From assembly GCA_902799015.1 (NCBI GenBank), contig CADBZI010000004.1:1-64000 (forward strand): a DNA stretch of 64,000 nucleotides, read 5' to 3'. Source of the stretch: an uncultured Lachnospiraceae bacterium. GTDB lineage: Bacteria > Bacillota > Clostridia > Lachnospirales > Lachnospiraceae. Position numbers and translations under genes: made by a program. A model generated the notes under the pieces. That model did no database searches. It had not been told where the DNA came from and saw nothing but the letters and a program-made list of their open reading frames with translations. This document shows, piece by piece, positions 36,777 to 46,915 of this stretch; position 1 is the first letter of the stretch; each line of letters begins with the position of its first letter.

Positions 36777-38645
36777 ATGTGCGGAATCGTTGGATATACG
36801 GGTCACAGACAGGCAGCCGGACTTTTGCTGGAAGGACTCAGCAAGCTGGAATACAGAGGATATGATTCGGCAGGCATGGCCGTCCTGGATGAGAACGGCT
36901 CTGTCAGTCTGGTTAAGGCAAAGGGAAAGATTCATCATCTGGAGGAGCGGACAGAGCATGGAAGACTGCTTCCCGGTCACTGCGGCATCGGCCATACCAG
37001 ATGGGCCACACACGGAGAACCAAATGAGAGAAACGCGCATCCGCATATCAGCGGGGCGTTTCATGAAACGCAGTCTGATTATTCCACCTCTGATGTCATC
37101 GGTGTGCACAATGGAATCATCGAGAATTATGAGGAGCTCAGGGAAAAGCTGCTCCGGCACGGATATGAGTTCTACAGTGATACGGACACAGAGGTTGCGA
37201 TTAAGATCGTTGACTATTATTACCACAAATACAAGATCGGACCGATTGACGCGATCAACCGGATGATGGTAAGAGTAAGAGGAAGCTATGCCCTTGCCCT
37301 GATGTTCCGGGATTATCCCGGAGAGATCTATGCGGCACGCAAGGACAGCCCGATGATTATCGGCGTTTCCGGCGGGGAATCTTTCCTGGCTTCGGATGTT
37401 ACCGCGATGCTGAATTATACCAGAAAGGTGTACTACATCGGTAATCTCCAGGCAGCCAGACTTGTACCGGGAGAGGCGCATTTCTTTGACCTGAACGGAG
37501 ATGAGATTGACCTTCCGGAATCTGAAGTGACCTGGGATGTGAAAGGCGCGGAGAAGAACGGCTATGAGCATTTCATGATGAAAGAGATCCATGAGCAGCC
37601 GCAGGCGGTGCGAAATACCATGGAGAGCGTCATGAAAGACGGCGATATCAGTTTTCAGGAAGCGGGGCTTGATGATGCGATCCTCCGGGAGACGGAGTCT
37701 GTCTGCATGATTGCATGCGGTTCCGCATGGCATGTCGGAATGACGGCACAGTATGTGCTGGAGGATATGGCGCAGGTTCCGGTGCGCGTGGAGCTGGCAT
37801 CGGAATTCCGGTACCGCAGGATCCTTCCAGCCGCGCATTCCCTTGCCATTGTGATCTCGCAGTCCGGGGAGACAGCAGACAGTCTGGAGGCACTGCGCAT
37901 AGCCAGGGAGAAAGGAATCCGGACGCTGGGGATTGTCAATGTAGAAGGATCCAGCATCGCCCGGGAGGCGGATCATGTACTCTATACGAAGGCAGGGCCG
38001 GAGATCGCGGTTGCCACGACAAAGGCGTTCTCCTCACAGCTGATGATGATGTATCTGATCAGCGTCAGGATGGCTTATGTAAAAGAGCGGATCGGGGAAG
38101 AGGATTATCGCTCCTTCCTGCAGGAACTGAGGATGCTTCCGGACAAGATCGAAAGGCTTTTGCAGGGGCAGGAAAGAATCCAGTGGTTTGCCTCAAAATA
38201 CGCGAACGCGAAGGATGCCTTTTTCATCGGAAGAGGGGCGGATTACGCGATCAGCATGGAGGGGAGCCTGAAGCTGAAGGAGATTACCTACATTCACAGT
38301 GAAGCCTACGCCGCGGGAGAGCTGAAGCATGGAACCATCAGCCTGATTGAAGACCGCACGCCTGTCATCGGCGTCCTGACACAGAAAAGGCTTCTGGAGA
38401 AAACCCTCAGCAACATGAAGGAATGCAAAGCCCGGGGCGCTTATCTGATCGGCATCACAGATGTGGATACGGAAGCGGTGTGCGGCAGTCTGGACTTTAT
38501 GATCCGGATCCCGCAGACCAGGGAGCAGTTCTCTGGGATCCTTGCAGTGGTTCCGCTGCAGCTGTTAGGGTATTATATCAGTGTTTCGAAGGGACTGGAT
38601 GTAGACAAACCGAGAAACCTTGCAAAAAGCGTTACCGTGGAGTAG
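36777..38645 (+). CDS. glmS: Glutamine-fructose-6-phosphate aminotransferase (isomerizing)
   Basis: A 622-residue enzyme that makes glucosamine-6-phosphate for cell-wall precursors. The N-terminal nucleophile Cys2 (MCGIVGYTGHRQA) and THGEPNERNAHPH mark the glutaminase half. Two SIS sugar-isomerase domains follow, with CGSAWHVGMTAQY, SQSGETADSLEAL, EGSLKLKEITYIHSEAYAAGELKHG and the C-terminal KSVTVE. Length is normal. GGAGGGAGAG lies upstream. It consumes glutamine made by the next gene. Confidence 0.97.
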   Translation: MCGIVGYTGHRQAAGLLLEGLSKLEYRGYDSAGMAVLDENGSVSLVKAKGKIHHLEERTEHGRLLPGHCGIGHTRWATHGEPNERNAHPHISGAFHETQSDYSTSDVIGVHNGIIENYEELREKLLRHGYEFYSDTDTEVAIKIVDYYYHKYKIGPIDAINRMMVRVRGSYALALMFRDYPGEIYAARKDSPMIIGVSGGESFLASDVTAMLNYTRKVYYIGNLQAARLVPGEAHFFDLNGDEIDLPESEVTWDVKGAEKNGYEHFMMKEIHEQPQAVRNTMESVMKDGDISFQEAGLDDAILRETESVCMIACGSAWHVGMTAQYVLEDMAQVPVRVELASEFRYRRILPAAHSLAIVISQSGETADSLEALRIAREKGIRTLGIVNVEGSSIAREADHVLYTKAGPEIAVATTKAFSSQLMMMYLISVRMAYVKERIGEEDYRSFLQELRMLPDKIERLLQGQERIQWFASKYANAKDAFFIGRGADYAISMEGSLKLKEITYIHSEAYAAGELKHGTISLIEDRTPVIGVLTQKRLLEKTLSNMKECKARGAYLIGITDVDTEAVCGSLDFMIRIPQTREQFSGILAVVPLQLLGYYISVSKGLDVDKPRNLAKSVTVE

Positions 38646-38742
38646 CTTTCGGCGGCCGGGACGGGTACCGACTGGAAGAAATTATGGAAAAGTCTCTGAC
38701 AGTGCCAGAGCTTCAGTCTGAAGAAAAGGAAGGACATCAGAT

Positions 38743-39921
38743 ATGAGCTATACAACCGATGAAGTGCTGCACCAGATCGAGGAGGAGGATGTCAGGTTTG
38801 TCCGCCTTGCGTTTTTCGATGCGTTTGGTGTTCAGAAAAATATCGCTGTAATGCCGGGAGAGGTGAAGAAGGCGTTTGAGACCGGGATGCCGATCAATGC
38901 GAGGGAAATTGCCGGATTCGCGGACAGCCCTTACGCTTCTCTGTACCTGAAGCCGGATCCCGACACGCTGACGATCCTGCCGTGGCGGTCAGAAAGCGGA
39001 AAGGTACTGCGGATGTTCTGTGATGTCTGCACTCCTGACGGCAGGATCTATGACAATGATACGAGGAATATTCTGAGGAAGGCTGTGGCGCGGGCGAAGG
39101 AGGCAGGAATCGAGTTTCGTTTCAGTATAGAAAGTGAATTCTATCTGTTTCTGAAGGGGGAAGACGGCAATCCGACAAAGATTCCCTATGACCGGGCCGG
39201 CTACCTTGACATCGCCCCCGCGGACAGGTGTGAGAACATCCGGCGCGAGATCAATCTGACGATCGAGCGGATGGGGCTTACCCCGGAGCGCTCTCATCAT
39301 GAGCGGGGTCCGGGACAGAATGAGATTGATTTTCATTACGCGAAGCCGCTGAAGGCCGCTGATCAGATCACGACGTTCAAGATGGCGGTCAGGACCATCG
39401 CGGACCGGCATGGACTGTACGCTGATTTTTCCCCGATGCCCCTGCCGGATCAGCCCGGAAACGGATATCACATCAACCTGTACGCAGTAAACGAGGCGGG
39501 AGAGGATGTCGCGATTCACGCGGCTGCCGGAATTATGGAGGTGATCCGGGATATTACGATCTTTCTGAACCCCACGGACGACTCCTATTCACGGCTTGGC
39601 AGCAGTTCGGCGCCGGATCGCGCGAACTGGTCCAGGGAAGGAAAGTCGGAGCTGATGTATCTTGAGACCTTTCAGGGACGTACCCGCGTGGAATTGCGCT
39701 CCCCTGATGCATCCGGGAATCCTTATCTGGTTTACACGCTTTTGATCTATGCGGGACTGTCCGGGATAGAGAGAAAACTCACGCTGCCGGAAGAGATGAC
39801 GCAGAATGCAGATCTGCTCCCGGCTTCCAGGAAGGAAGCGGGGAAGGCTGCCATGCAAAGTGCGTTTGTCAGAGGCTATATACCGGAGGAAATACTCCGG
39901 GTGTATTGCTCCGCTCAGTAG
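38743..39921 (+). CDS. glnA: Glutamine synthetase (short type I-like)
   Basis: A 392-residue glutamine synthetase that joins ammonia and glutamate. Seen motifs are FFDAFGVQKNIAV, SIESEFYLFL (metal-binding Glu residues), QNEIDFHY, NGYHINLYA (catalytic-loop region) and ELRSPDASGNPYLVY. It is about 50 residues shorter than classic GSI and lacks the adenylylation loop, so control by modification is unlikely. The ATG is preceded by AAGGAAGGA. It is followed by an ANTAR regulator, the arrangement known for glnA-nitR in solvent-producing clostridia. Confidence 0.9.
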   Translation: MSYTTDEVLHQIEEEDVRFVRLAFFDAFGVQKNIAVMPGEVKKAFETGMPINAREIAGFADSPYASLYLKPDPDTLTILPWRSESGKVLRMFCDVCTPDGRIYDNDTRNILRKAVARAKEAGIEFRFSIESEFYLFLKGEDGNPTKIPYDRAGYLDIAPADRCENIRREINLTIERMGLTPERSHHERGPGQNEIDFHYAKPLKAADQITTFKMAVRTIADRHGLYADFSPMPLPDQPGNGYHINLYAVNEAGEDVAIHAAAGIMEVIRDITIFLNPTDDSYSRLGSSSAPDRANWSREGKSELMYLETFQGRTRVELRSPDASGNPYLVYTLLIYAGLSGIERKLTLPEEMTQNADLLPASRKEAGKAAMQSAFVRGYIPEEILRVYCSAQ

Positions 39922-40013
39922 GCAGTGCCACCCTTAGCAGGCGGCGGGGTTTAACAAACTGAACGCAGAGGCGGGAAATTGATCAGAGTGAAGGAGTTTG
40001 GAGAAAGCAGACG

Positions 40014-40604
40014 ATGATCAGAGAGGAACAGATGCAGCATTCCATACTGACGGTATCCGGCGCGGAGAAGTTTTTTCCGCTGATCAGGATGGCGATGCAG
40101 AATGTGCCTGTTCAGTCAATGGAATACCGTACCAATGCGGCTGCAGCCAGGAGGTGTATCCTGGAGCGATATTACAGCCTGGTGGTCGTGAACGCGCCTC
40201 TTCCGGATGAAACAGGAGTGGAGTTTGCGCTGGATGCAGCGAGTCAATGCAGCGCCTCCATCTTACTGGTTGTACCGGACGGGATCTATGAGGACACGCT
40301 GGATCGTGTCACGGATCATGGAATTCTGGTTCTTGCGAAGCCCTTTCCTGCATTGCGCATCGCACACGCGATGCGGTTCTTGTCGGCACAGCAGGGAAAA
40401 CAAAATGAGGCAAAGCAAAAACTCCTGGCGGCAGAGGAAAAGCTGCAGGAGCTGCGTCTGGTGGATAAGGCGAAATTCCTGCTGCTGGAACACCGGCATA
40501 TGACAGAAGAAGAAGCGCATCGCTATATCGGGAAGCAGGCGATGGATCACGGCACTTCCAGAAAAAGAATTGCACAGAGAATACTGGATGATTATGAAGG
40601 ATAA
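40014..40604 (+). CDS. NitR-like ANTAR-domain response regulator
   Basis: A 196-residue protein with an N-terminal receiver-like fold (about 8-125) and a C-terminal ANTAR RNA-binding domain (about 135-195: KFLLLEHRHMTEEEAHRYIGK). ANTAR proteins bind paired hairpins and stop early termination. The usual phospho-acceptor strand reads SLVVVNAPLPDETG, with Asn where Asp is expected, so classical phosphorylation is doubtful. It follows glnA directly, as nitR does in clostridia, and probably regulates glutamine/nitrogen genes by antitermination. The RNA target is not certain. Confidence 0.85.
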   Translation: MIREEQMQHSILTVSGAEKFFPLIRMAMQNVPVQSMEYRTNAAAARRCILERYYSLVVVNAPLPDETGVEFALDAASQCSASILLVVPDGIYEDTLDRVTDHGILVLAKPFPALRIAHAMRFLSAQQGKQNEAKQKLLAAEEKLQELRLVDKAKFLLLEHRHMTEEEAHRYIGKQAMDHGTSRKRIAQRILDDYEG

Positions 40605-40698
40605 ATCCTTTCTTTACGGATTGCTGTAAGAATGATAAAACAAACATACAACTGTTTACATAGATTCTTGTACCCGTGAAAAGAAAGGACACCCGAAT

Positions 40699-42261
40699 AT
40701 GGATGAGGTATTGACACTCGCAAAACCGAGGAAGAAGGGGCTTGTTTCTCTGATCTTCAGCCGGTTTTTTGTGATCGTGATACTCCTGGCCATACAGATT
40801 GCTTTTCTCGTTGTCTTTAATGTGTGGCTGCATGATTATATGCCCCTTTATACCGCACTGATGATGACCCTGACCATCGTCGGAGTGATCTACCTGTTCA
40901 ACAGCGGCATGGATTCTTCTGCCAAGCTGACATGGATGTTCATCATTGCGATCTTGCCGATTGCCGGTGTGGCAATGCTGGCGTTTTCGCAGACGAGCAT
41001 CGGGAACCGTAAGCTCAAGCACAGAGTACAGGAGCTGATTGCCGGAAGCCGGGAGGTAATCCGGCAGCCGGAAGGCGTCATGGAGAAGCTGTCCGGCGAT
41101 CTGTCCGGAACGCAGGATCTGAACTGGTATTTGAACCAGAGCAATTGTTTTCCGCTCTATGACAATACCAGGACAGACTTCTTCCCCCTGGGAGAGGATA
41201 TGTTCGCTTCCATGCTGGAAGATCTGAAGAAGGCTGAAAAGTTTATCTTTATGGAATTCTTCATCATCGATGAAGGGTATATGTGGGGAAGCATCCTGAA
41301 GATCCTTGCAGATAAGGCGGCAGCAGGCGTCGATGTGCGCGTGATGTATGACGGCATGCTGGAGGTATCCACGCTCCCTTCCAATTACTGCAGCCTTCTG
41401 AAGAAGAGAGGAATCAAGGCAAAGGCATTTTCCCCGATCAAACCGATCGTTTCTTCTCACTACAATTACCGCGACCATCGCAAGATCCTGGTAATCGACG
41501 GGAAGGTAGGGTATACGGGAGGCGTAAACCTGGCGGATGAGTACATCAACCGCAGGGAAAGATTCGGCCATTGGAAGGACACGGGCCTCAGATTGGAGGG
41601 GGAGGCAGTCAGGTCCTTCACACTTCTGTTCCTCCAGATGTGGAACATCGACGAGAAGGAGGCGGCCTATGAACCCTGGGTGAGCATGGATCCGGGACAG
41701 CCGGTCAAGGCAGAAGGCTTTGTTATGCCCTACGGTGACTGCCCTCTGGATCATGACAAGGTCGGCGAGATGGTATATATGGATCTCTTCAACCGGGCAG
41801 AGGACTATGTCCATGTGATGACACCCTATCTGATTCTGGATGGAGAACTGGAAACTGCCATCAAGTTTGCCGCGCTGCGCGGCGTGGATGTCAAACTGAT
41901 CCTGCCCGGAATACCGGATAAGAAACTGGCGTTTGCCCTGGCCAAGTCTCATTACAAACGCCTGATCGATGCAGGGGTGAAGGTCTATGAGTACACCCCC
42001 GGATTCGTTCATGCGAAGGTTTTTGTCAGCGACAACCGGAAAGCGGTGGTGGGTACGATTAATCTGGATTACCGGAGCCTGTACCACCACTATGAATGCG
42101 CAGCTTACATGTATCAGACCTCCTGCATTCCCGATATTGAGCGTGATTTTCAGGAAACACTTGCAAAGTGCAGACAGGTTACGCCGCAGAGTATCAGGAA
42201 TGAGAAGCTTTCTTACAAGATTATGGGGGAGCTGATGCAGTTTTTCGCTCCTATGATGTAA
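40699..42261 (+). CDS. cls: Cardiolipin synthase (phospholipase D family)
   Basis: A 520-residue membrane enzyme joining two phosphatidylglycerols to cardiolipin. Two N-terminal membrane segments (about 12-35 and 45-90) precede two HKD motifs: HYNYRDHRKILVIDG near 253 and HAKVFVSDNRKAVVGT near 436. Both catalytic His-Lys-Asp sets are complete. The AAGAAAGGAC site is upstream. It stands apart from its neighbours. Confidence 0.93.
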   Translation: MDEVLTLAKPRKKGLVSLIFSRFFVIVILLAIQIAFLVVFNVWLHDYMPLYTALMMTLTIVGVIYLFNSGMDSSAKLTWMFIIAILPIAGVAMLAFSQTSIGNRKLKHRVQELIAGSREVIRQPEGVMEKLSGDLSGTQDLNWYLNQSNCFPLYDNTRTDFFPLGEDMFASMLEDLKKAEKFIFMEFFIIDEGYMWGSILKILADKAAAGVDVRVMYDGMLEVSTLPSNYCSLLKKRGIKAKAFSPIKPIVSSHYNYRDHRKILVIDGKVGYTGGVNLADEYINRRERFGHWKDTGLRLEGEAVRSFTLLFLQMWNIDEKEAAYEPWVSMDPGQPVKAEGFVMPYGDCPLDHDKVGEMVYMDLFNRAEDYVHVMTPYLILDGELETAIKFAALRGVDVKLILPGIPDKKLAFALAKSHYKRLIDAGVKVYEYTPGFVHAKVFVSDNRKAVVGTINLDYRSLYHHYECAAYMYQTSCIPDIERDFQETLAKCRQVTPQSIRNEKLSYKIMGELMQFFAPMM

Positions 42262-42314
42262 GATATGCCTGAGCCCAAACTGAAATAACTGAAATAAGAA
42301 GGTGATTGCAAAAG

Positions 42315-44942
42315 ATGAAAAATGAAAATGCGAAGAAGATTACAACTGTGAATGAACTGGAAAAAAAGCTCAGACGCATGCGCCTGGCACAGGAGAAGTT
42401 TGCCTCCTTCTCGCAGGAGCAGGTGGACCGGATCTTCTTTGAGGCTGCGATGGCGGCGAACAAGGCCAGAATCCCGCTGGCGAAGATGGCAGTGGCGGAA
42501 ACCGGGATGGGTGTCGTGGAGGACAAGGTGATCAAGAATCACTATGCGGCTGAATACATCTATCATGCCTACCGCAGTACGAAGACATGCGGGGTGATAG
42601 AAGAGGATCCGGCTGCCGGGATTATGAAGATTGCGGAGCCGATCGGCCTGATTGCGGCGGTCATTCCCACGACGAATCCGACGTCCACTGCGATCTTCAA
42701 GACCCTGATCTGCCTGAAAACCAGAAACGCGATTATCCTCAGCCCGCATCCCAGGGCAAAGGATTGTACGATCGATGCGGCGAGAATTGTCTATGAGGCG
42801 GCGGTGCGCGCCGGCGCGCCGGAAGAAATCATCGGCTGGATCGATGAGCCGTCTCTGGATATGACGAATCTTGTCATGCGGGAGTGCGACTGCATCCTTG
42901 CGACCGGAGGCCCCGGTATGGTCCGGGCAGCATACTCCTCCGGAAAACCGGCACTTGGCGTCGGCGCCGGCAATACGCCTGCAATCATCGACAGCTCCGC
43001 CGATGTGCGGATGGCAGTCAATTCCATCATTCATTCAAAGACCTTTGACAACGGAATGATCTGTGCGTCAGAGCAGTCTGTCACAGTTCTGGAAGATGTG
43101 TATGAGGAGGCACGAAAAGAATTCGAAGCGCGCGGGTGCTATTTCCTGGATCCGAAAGAGGCAAGGAAGGTCGGCAGAACGATCATTATCAACGGAGCGG
43201 TCAATGCAAAGATCGTCGGACAGACGGCAGCAGAGATTGCGAAGATGGCCGGCATAGAAGTACCGGAGCGCACCAAGGTTCTGATCGGAGAAGTAACCAG
43301 TACCCGTGTTACCGAACCGTTCGCGCATGAAAAGCTCTCCCCGGTCCTCGGCATGTACAAGGCTGGAACCTTTGAAGAGGCTCTGGACATAGCCGAGAAA
43401 CTAGTCATGGAGGGAGGCCCCGGACATACCTCGTCTCTGTTCATCAATCCGGATGAGAAAGAAAAGATCCGGCAGCACGCGGAGCGCATGAAGACCTGCA
43501 GGATTGTCATCAACATGCCGTCCTCTCAGGGAGGCATCGGAGATCTGTATAACTTTAAGCTGACCCCGTCTCTGACACTCGGCTGCGGTTCCTGGGGCGG
43601 CAATTCCATTTCCCACAATGTCGGAGTGATGGATCTTCTGAACATCAAGACAGTTGCTGAGAGGAGAGAAAACATGCTGTGGTTCAGGCTTCCGGAAAAG
43701 GTGTACTTCAAGCGTGGCTGTACCGAAACCGCGCTGGATGAGCTGGGCAGTGTCATGCACCGGAAGAAATGCTTTATCGTCACGGATACCTTCCTCTACC
43801 AGAATGGATATGTGAAGCCGATTGAAGAGAAGCTTGACCGGATGGGGATCACACATGCATGCTTTTATGATGTCAGTCCGGATCCGACGCTTCAGTGCGC
43901 CCGGGAAGGTCTTCGGCAGATGAACTCCTTCGAACCGGATGTGATCATCGCCATGGGAGGAGGCTCCCCCATGGACGCGGCGAAGATCATGTGGGTGATG
44001 TATGAGCATCCGGATGTAAACTTTGAGGATATGGCCATGAACTTCATGGACATCCGCAAGCGCATCTATGTATATCCCGAGATGGGAAAGAAGGCGTATT
44101 TTGTGGCGGTCCCGACTTCTTCCGGCACCGGCTCCGAGGTAACGCCTTTTGCGATTATCACCGATGAGAAGACCGGCACCAAATGGCCGCTTGCCGACTA
44201 TGAGCTGATGCCGGATATGGCGATCGTTGACGTTGACAATATGATGAATCAGCCGAAGGGCCTGACCAGCGCGTCCGGGATTGACGTCATGACCCATGCG
44301 CTTGAGGCATATGTCTCTGTCATGGCTTCGGACATGACAGACGGTATTGCGCTGAAGGCGACGAAGCTGGTCTTTGACAATCTTCCGTCTGCTTACCTCA
44401 ATGGCGCAAAGGACCCGGTGGCCCGCGAGCATATGGCAATGGCTTCCACACTGGCCGGAGAGGCATTTGCGAATGCGTTCCTCGGACTCAACCACAGTAT
44501 GGCGCACAAGCTGGGCGCCTATCATCACATCCCGCACGGGGTGGCCAATGCGCTGGTTCTGACCTATGTGATGCGCTACAACGCGAATCCGGTTCCCGTT
44601 AAGATGGGGACATTCCCCCAGTACCAGTATCCGCACGCACTGGAGCGTTATTGCGACGTTGCGCGTTACAATGGGCTGGCAGGCAAAAATGATCAGGAGA
44701 CCTTTGATCTTCTGATTGATAAGCTGGAGGAGCTGAAGAAGACGATCGGTATCCCGTCTTCCATCCGGGAGTATGGAATCAGCGAAGAGGATTTCCTCTC
44801 CACGTTGGATGAGATGACAGAAAACGCATTTAACGACCAGTGCACCGGTGCCAATCCGAGGTATCCGCTGATGAGTGAGATCAGGCAGCTGTATCTTCTG
44901 GCCTACTATGGGAAGGATACAAAGGAAGCGGCTCTGATCTGA
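42315..44942 (+). CDS. adhE: Bifunctional acetaldehyde-CoA / alcohol dehydrogenase
   Basis: An 875-residue fusion that reduces acetyl-CoA to ethanol with two NADH, a key fermentation enzyme. The aldehyde-dehydrogenase half has AAVIPTTNPTST, GVGAGNTPA and nucleophile Cys250 in NGMICASEQSV. The iron alcohol-dehydrogenase half (from about 460) has MGGGSPMDAAK, SGIDVMTHALEAYVS and LGLNHSMAHKLGAYHHIPHG, with iron-ligand histidines. I use the ATG at 42315 with AAGGTG 10 bases upstream; a TTG at 42306 is the alternative. Full length, no defects seen. Confidence 0.95.
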   Translation: MKNENAKKITTVNELEKKLRRMRLAQEKFASFSQEQVDRIFFEAAMAANKARIPLAKMAVAETGMGVVEDKVIKNHYAAEYIYHAYRSTKTCGVIEEDPAAGIMKIAEPIGLIAAVIPTTNPTSTAIFKTLICLKTRNAIILSPHPRAKDCTIDAARIVYEAAVRAGAPEEIIGWIDEPSLDMTNLVMRECDCILATGGPGMVRAAYSSGKPALGVGAGNTPAIIDSSADVRMAVNSIIHSKTFDNGMICASEQSVTVLEDVYEEARKEFEARGCYFLDPKEARKVGRTIIINGAVNAKIVGQTAAEIAKMAGIEVPERTKVLIGEVTSTRVTEPFAHEKLSPVLGMYKAGTFEEALDIAEKLVMEGGPGHTSSLFINPDEKEKIRQHAERMKTCRIVINMPSSQGGIGDLYNFKLTPSLTLGCGSWGGNSISHNVGVMDLLNIKTVAERRENMLWFRLPEKVYFKRGCTETALDELGSVMHRKKCFIVTDTFLYQNGYVKPIEEKLDRMGITHACFYDVSPDPTLQCAREGLRQMNSFEPDVIIAMGGGSPMDAAKIMWVMYEHPDVNFEDMAMNFMDIRKRIYVYPEMGKKAYFVAVPTSSGTGSEVTPFAIITDEKTGTKWPLADYELMPDMAIVDVDNMMNQPKGLTSASGIDVMTHALEAYVSVMASDMTDGIALKATKLVFDNLPSAYLNGAKDPVAREHMAMASTLAGEAFANAFLGLNHSMAHKLGAYHHIPHGVANALVLTYVMRYNANPVPVKMGTFPQYQYPHALERYCDVARYNGLAGKNDQETFDLLIDKLEELKKTIGIPSSIREYGISEEDFLSTLDEMTENAFNDQCTGANPRYPLMSEIRQLYLLAYYGKDTKEAALI

Positions 44943-44980
44943 TCCATACTTTGGGCTGATTGCAGCAGAAAGGAAAAAAC

Positions 44981-45730
44981 ATGGCCAATAGAATCATCCT
45001 GGAAGAAAAACCGAATAAAACGGTCTTCCGTGAGGGAGATGTCATCATAAAGGAATTCGTCCCGGGGCATCCGAAGGAGCATGTATTCAACGAGGCGTAC
45101 ATTCACTCCTGTGTCGAGGCAAGCGGGCTTTCGATTCCGAAGATCAGATCGGTTGTGCCCTCCAATGGCGGCTGGGCTCTGACCATTGAATACATTGAAG
45201 GAAAAACCCTGGACCGGCTTATGCAGGAAAGCCCCCAGATGTGCGAAGCGTATCTGGAGCGGCTGGTGGACATTCAGCTTGAGGTCGGCGGCTATCAGGT
45301 TTTGCAGCTTCGCAATACCATCTCAAAGATGGATCAGGTCATCAAGTCTGTTGAGGGAATTGATGCGGCAACCCGCTATGAACTGCTTCAGCGCCTGCAT
45401 GGAATGAAGCGTCATACCAGACTTTGCCACGGTGATTTCGTTCCGTCCAACGTGATCCTGCGCGATGACGGAAGCTACTGTGTACTCGACTGGGCGCACG
45501 CAACCTCCGGAAATGCCGGCGCCGATGCCGCGATCACCTACATGCGTTTCTCTTTGGATCAGCCGGAATACGCCGAGGAATATCTGCGCATCTTTTGCGA
45601 GAGGTCAGGCATGTCTGTCCGGTATGTCCAGAAATGGCTTCCGATTGTGGCAGCCGCACAGCTTGCGAAGAAGAACCCGTCCGAGAAGGAGCTCCTGACA
45701 CAGTGGATCAGCGTTGTGGAGTATCAGTAA
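44981..45730 (+). CDS. Aminoglycoside-phosphotransferase-like small-molecule kinase
   Basis: A 249-residue protein of the APH/choline kinase superfamily. The catalytic loop LCHGDFVPSNVIL (about 149) and the metal-binding VLDWAH follow the family pattern. It phosphorylates a small molecule with ATP; the substrate cannot be inferred, and resistance is not implied. The ATG at 44981 has AGAAAGGAAA upstream. It lies between adhE and a VanX-like dipeptidase gene. Confidence 0.8.
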   Translation: MANRIILEEKPNKTVFREGDVIIKEFVPGHPKEHVFNEAYIHSCVEASGLSIPKIRSVVPSNGGWALTIEYIEGKTLDRLMQESPQMCEAYLERLVDIQLEVGGYQVLQLRNTISKMDQVIKSVEGIDAATRYELLQRLHGMKRHTRLCHGDFVPSNVILRDDGSYCVLDWAHATSGNAGADAAITYMRFSLDQPEYAEEYLRIFCERSGMSVRYVQKWLPIVAAAQLAKKNPSEKELLTQWISVVEYQ

Positions 45731-45776
45731 GGAAGACGGGACAGTTGTTGTGAAACAGCAGAAAAGGAGAGTAGTT

Positions 45777-46892
45777 ATGCTGAAGAAAAGATCTATGTTC
45801 GGACTTCTGGCAGCAGGAGCCATCGCGGTAAGTCTGGTCCAGCCGGTTCCGGCGGAGGACGGACAGAATCCGGTGATGAATTTCATCGGCTCCTATCAGG
45901 CAGGAAGGTGCAGTGCGCAGGTGGAAGCCGTCGGCAATGAGGGCGCACAGGTGACACTGATGTGGGTCAACTCCGCATTTGCGGCAACAGAGTGGAACAT
46001 GAGCGGCGTTTTTGATCCTGAGACGATGGTCCTTTCCTATGAGGACGGAACCCGGATCGAGCATGAGGCGGATGAGAATGGAACAGACACCACCCAGGTG
46101 ATCTACGAGAATGGAAAAGGGAGCTTTCGGTTTGATGAGAATCTCACCTTTACCTGGGATGATCAGGAGGAGCATGCCGGAGACGGTCTGGTATTCGAGT
46201 GGATGCCGATTGTGCCGGAAACGGAGTCTGAGCAGGCGGAGGAGGCACTCACGCTCTCCGATGATGCCTCTGATTTTGTTCTGCTCAGTGAAGCCGTGCC
46301 GGATGCGATTCTGGAGATCCGTTACTATTCCACCTATAACTTTGTCGGTGACAGGATCGACGGCTATGAGGAGCCGGTTGCGCTTTTGACGAAGGAAGCT
46401 GCCGAGGCTCTGAAGGAGGTGAGCGATGACCTGGTTCAGAAGGGATATCGTCTGAAGATCTATGATGCTTACCGGCCCCAGAGCGCTGTCACCAATTTTG
46501 TCAACTGGGCACAGGATGCGGAGGATACCCGGATGAAGGAATATTTCTATCCGGAGCTGGAGAAGGATGTGCTGTTCCCGCAGGGATACATCAGCGATCA
46601 TTCCGGACACAGCCGCGGAAGCACCCTGGACCTGACCCTGTTTGATATGAAGACGGAAAAGGAAGTGGATATGGGCGGAACCTTCGATTACTTCGGACAG
46701 CTCAGCCATCCGGATTATACGGGCATCACCACGGAGCAGTATGAAAACCGCATGCTGCTGCGCGAAGCGATGACTTCGCATGGCTTCAATCCGCTTCCGG
46801 AGGAATGGTGGCATTTCACCCTGGCAGATGAGCCGTATCCGGATACCTACTTTACGTTCCCCGTGAACAGTGACTCTGTCGTGAATGAGTGA
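45777..46892 (+). CDS. Secreted VanX-like D-alanyl-D-alanine dipeptidase (M15)
   Basis: A 371-residue exported protein. A signal peptide ends near VPAED. An N-terminal beta-rich region (about 30-155) precedes the peptidase domain, which shows EIRYYSTYNFVGDRIDGY, IYDAYRPQSAV, the zinc motif SGHSRGSTLDL (His278, Asp285) and EEWWHFT near 344. These match D-Ala-D-Ala dipeptidases (VanX/DdpX). No VanA/VanH genes are present, so a peptidoglycan-recycling role is likelier than vancomycin resistance. AAAAGGAG precedes the ATG at 45777. Confidence 0.88.
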   Translation: MLKKRSMFGLLAAGAIAVSLVQPVPAEDGQNPVMNFIGSYQAGRCSAQVEAVGNEGAQVTLMWVNSAFAATEWNMSGVFDPETMVLSYEDGTRIEHEADENGTDTTQVIYENGKGSFRFDENLTFTWDDQEEHAGDGLVFEWMPIVPETESEQAEEALTLSDDASDFVLLSEAVPDAILEIRYYSTYNFVGDRIDGYEEPVALLTKEAAEALKEVSDDLVQKGYRLKIYDAYRPQSAVTNFVNWAQDAEDTRMKEYFYPELEKDVLFPQGYISDHSGHSRGSTLDLTLFDMKTEKEVDMGGTFDYFGQLSHPDYTGITTEQYENRMLLREAMTSHGFNPLPEEWWHFTLADEPYPDTYFTFPVNSDSVVNE

Positions 46893-46915
46893 CCTGTCCG
46901 GATGCGTTTCAGGTC

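Noticed and set aside
40309..42090. 593-codon minus-strand frame over cardiolipin synthase
   Set aside because: Antisense of a gene with two complete HKD motifs.
44981..45730. Aminoglycoside resistance gene
   Set aside because: Only the general APH fold motifs are seen; such kinases act on many substrates and the context gives no resistance link.
45777..46892. Vancomycin resistance from a VanX-like protein
   Set aside because: No VanA/VanH/VanR/VanS genes are present; the exported form fits wall recycling.
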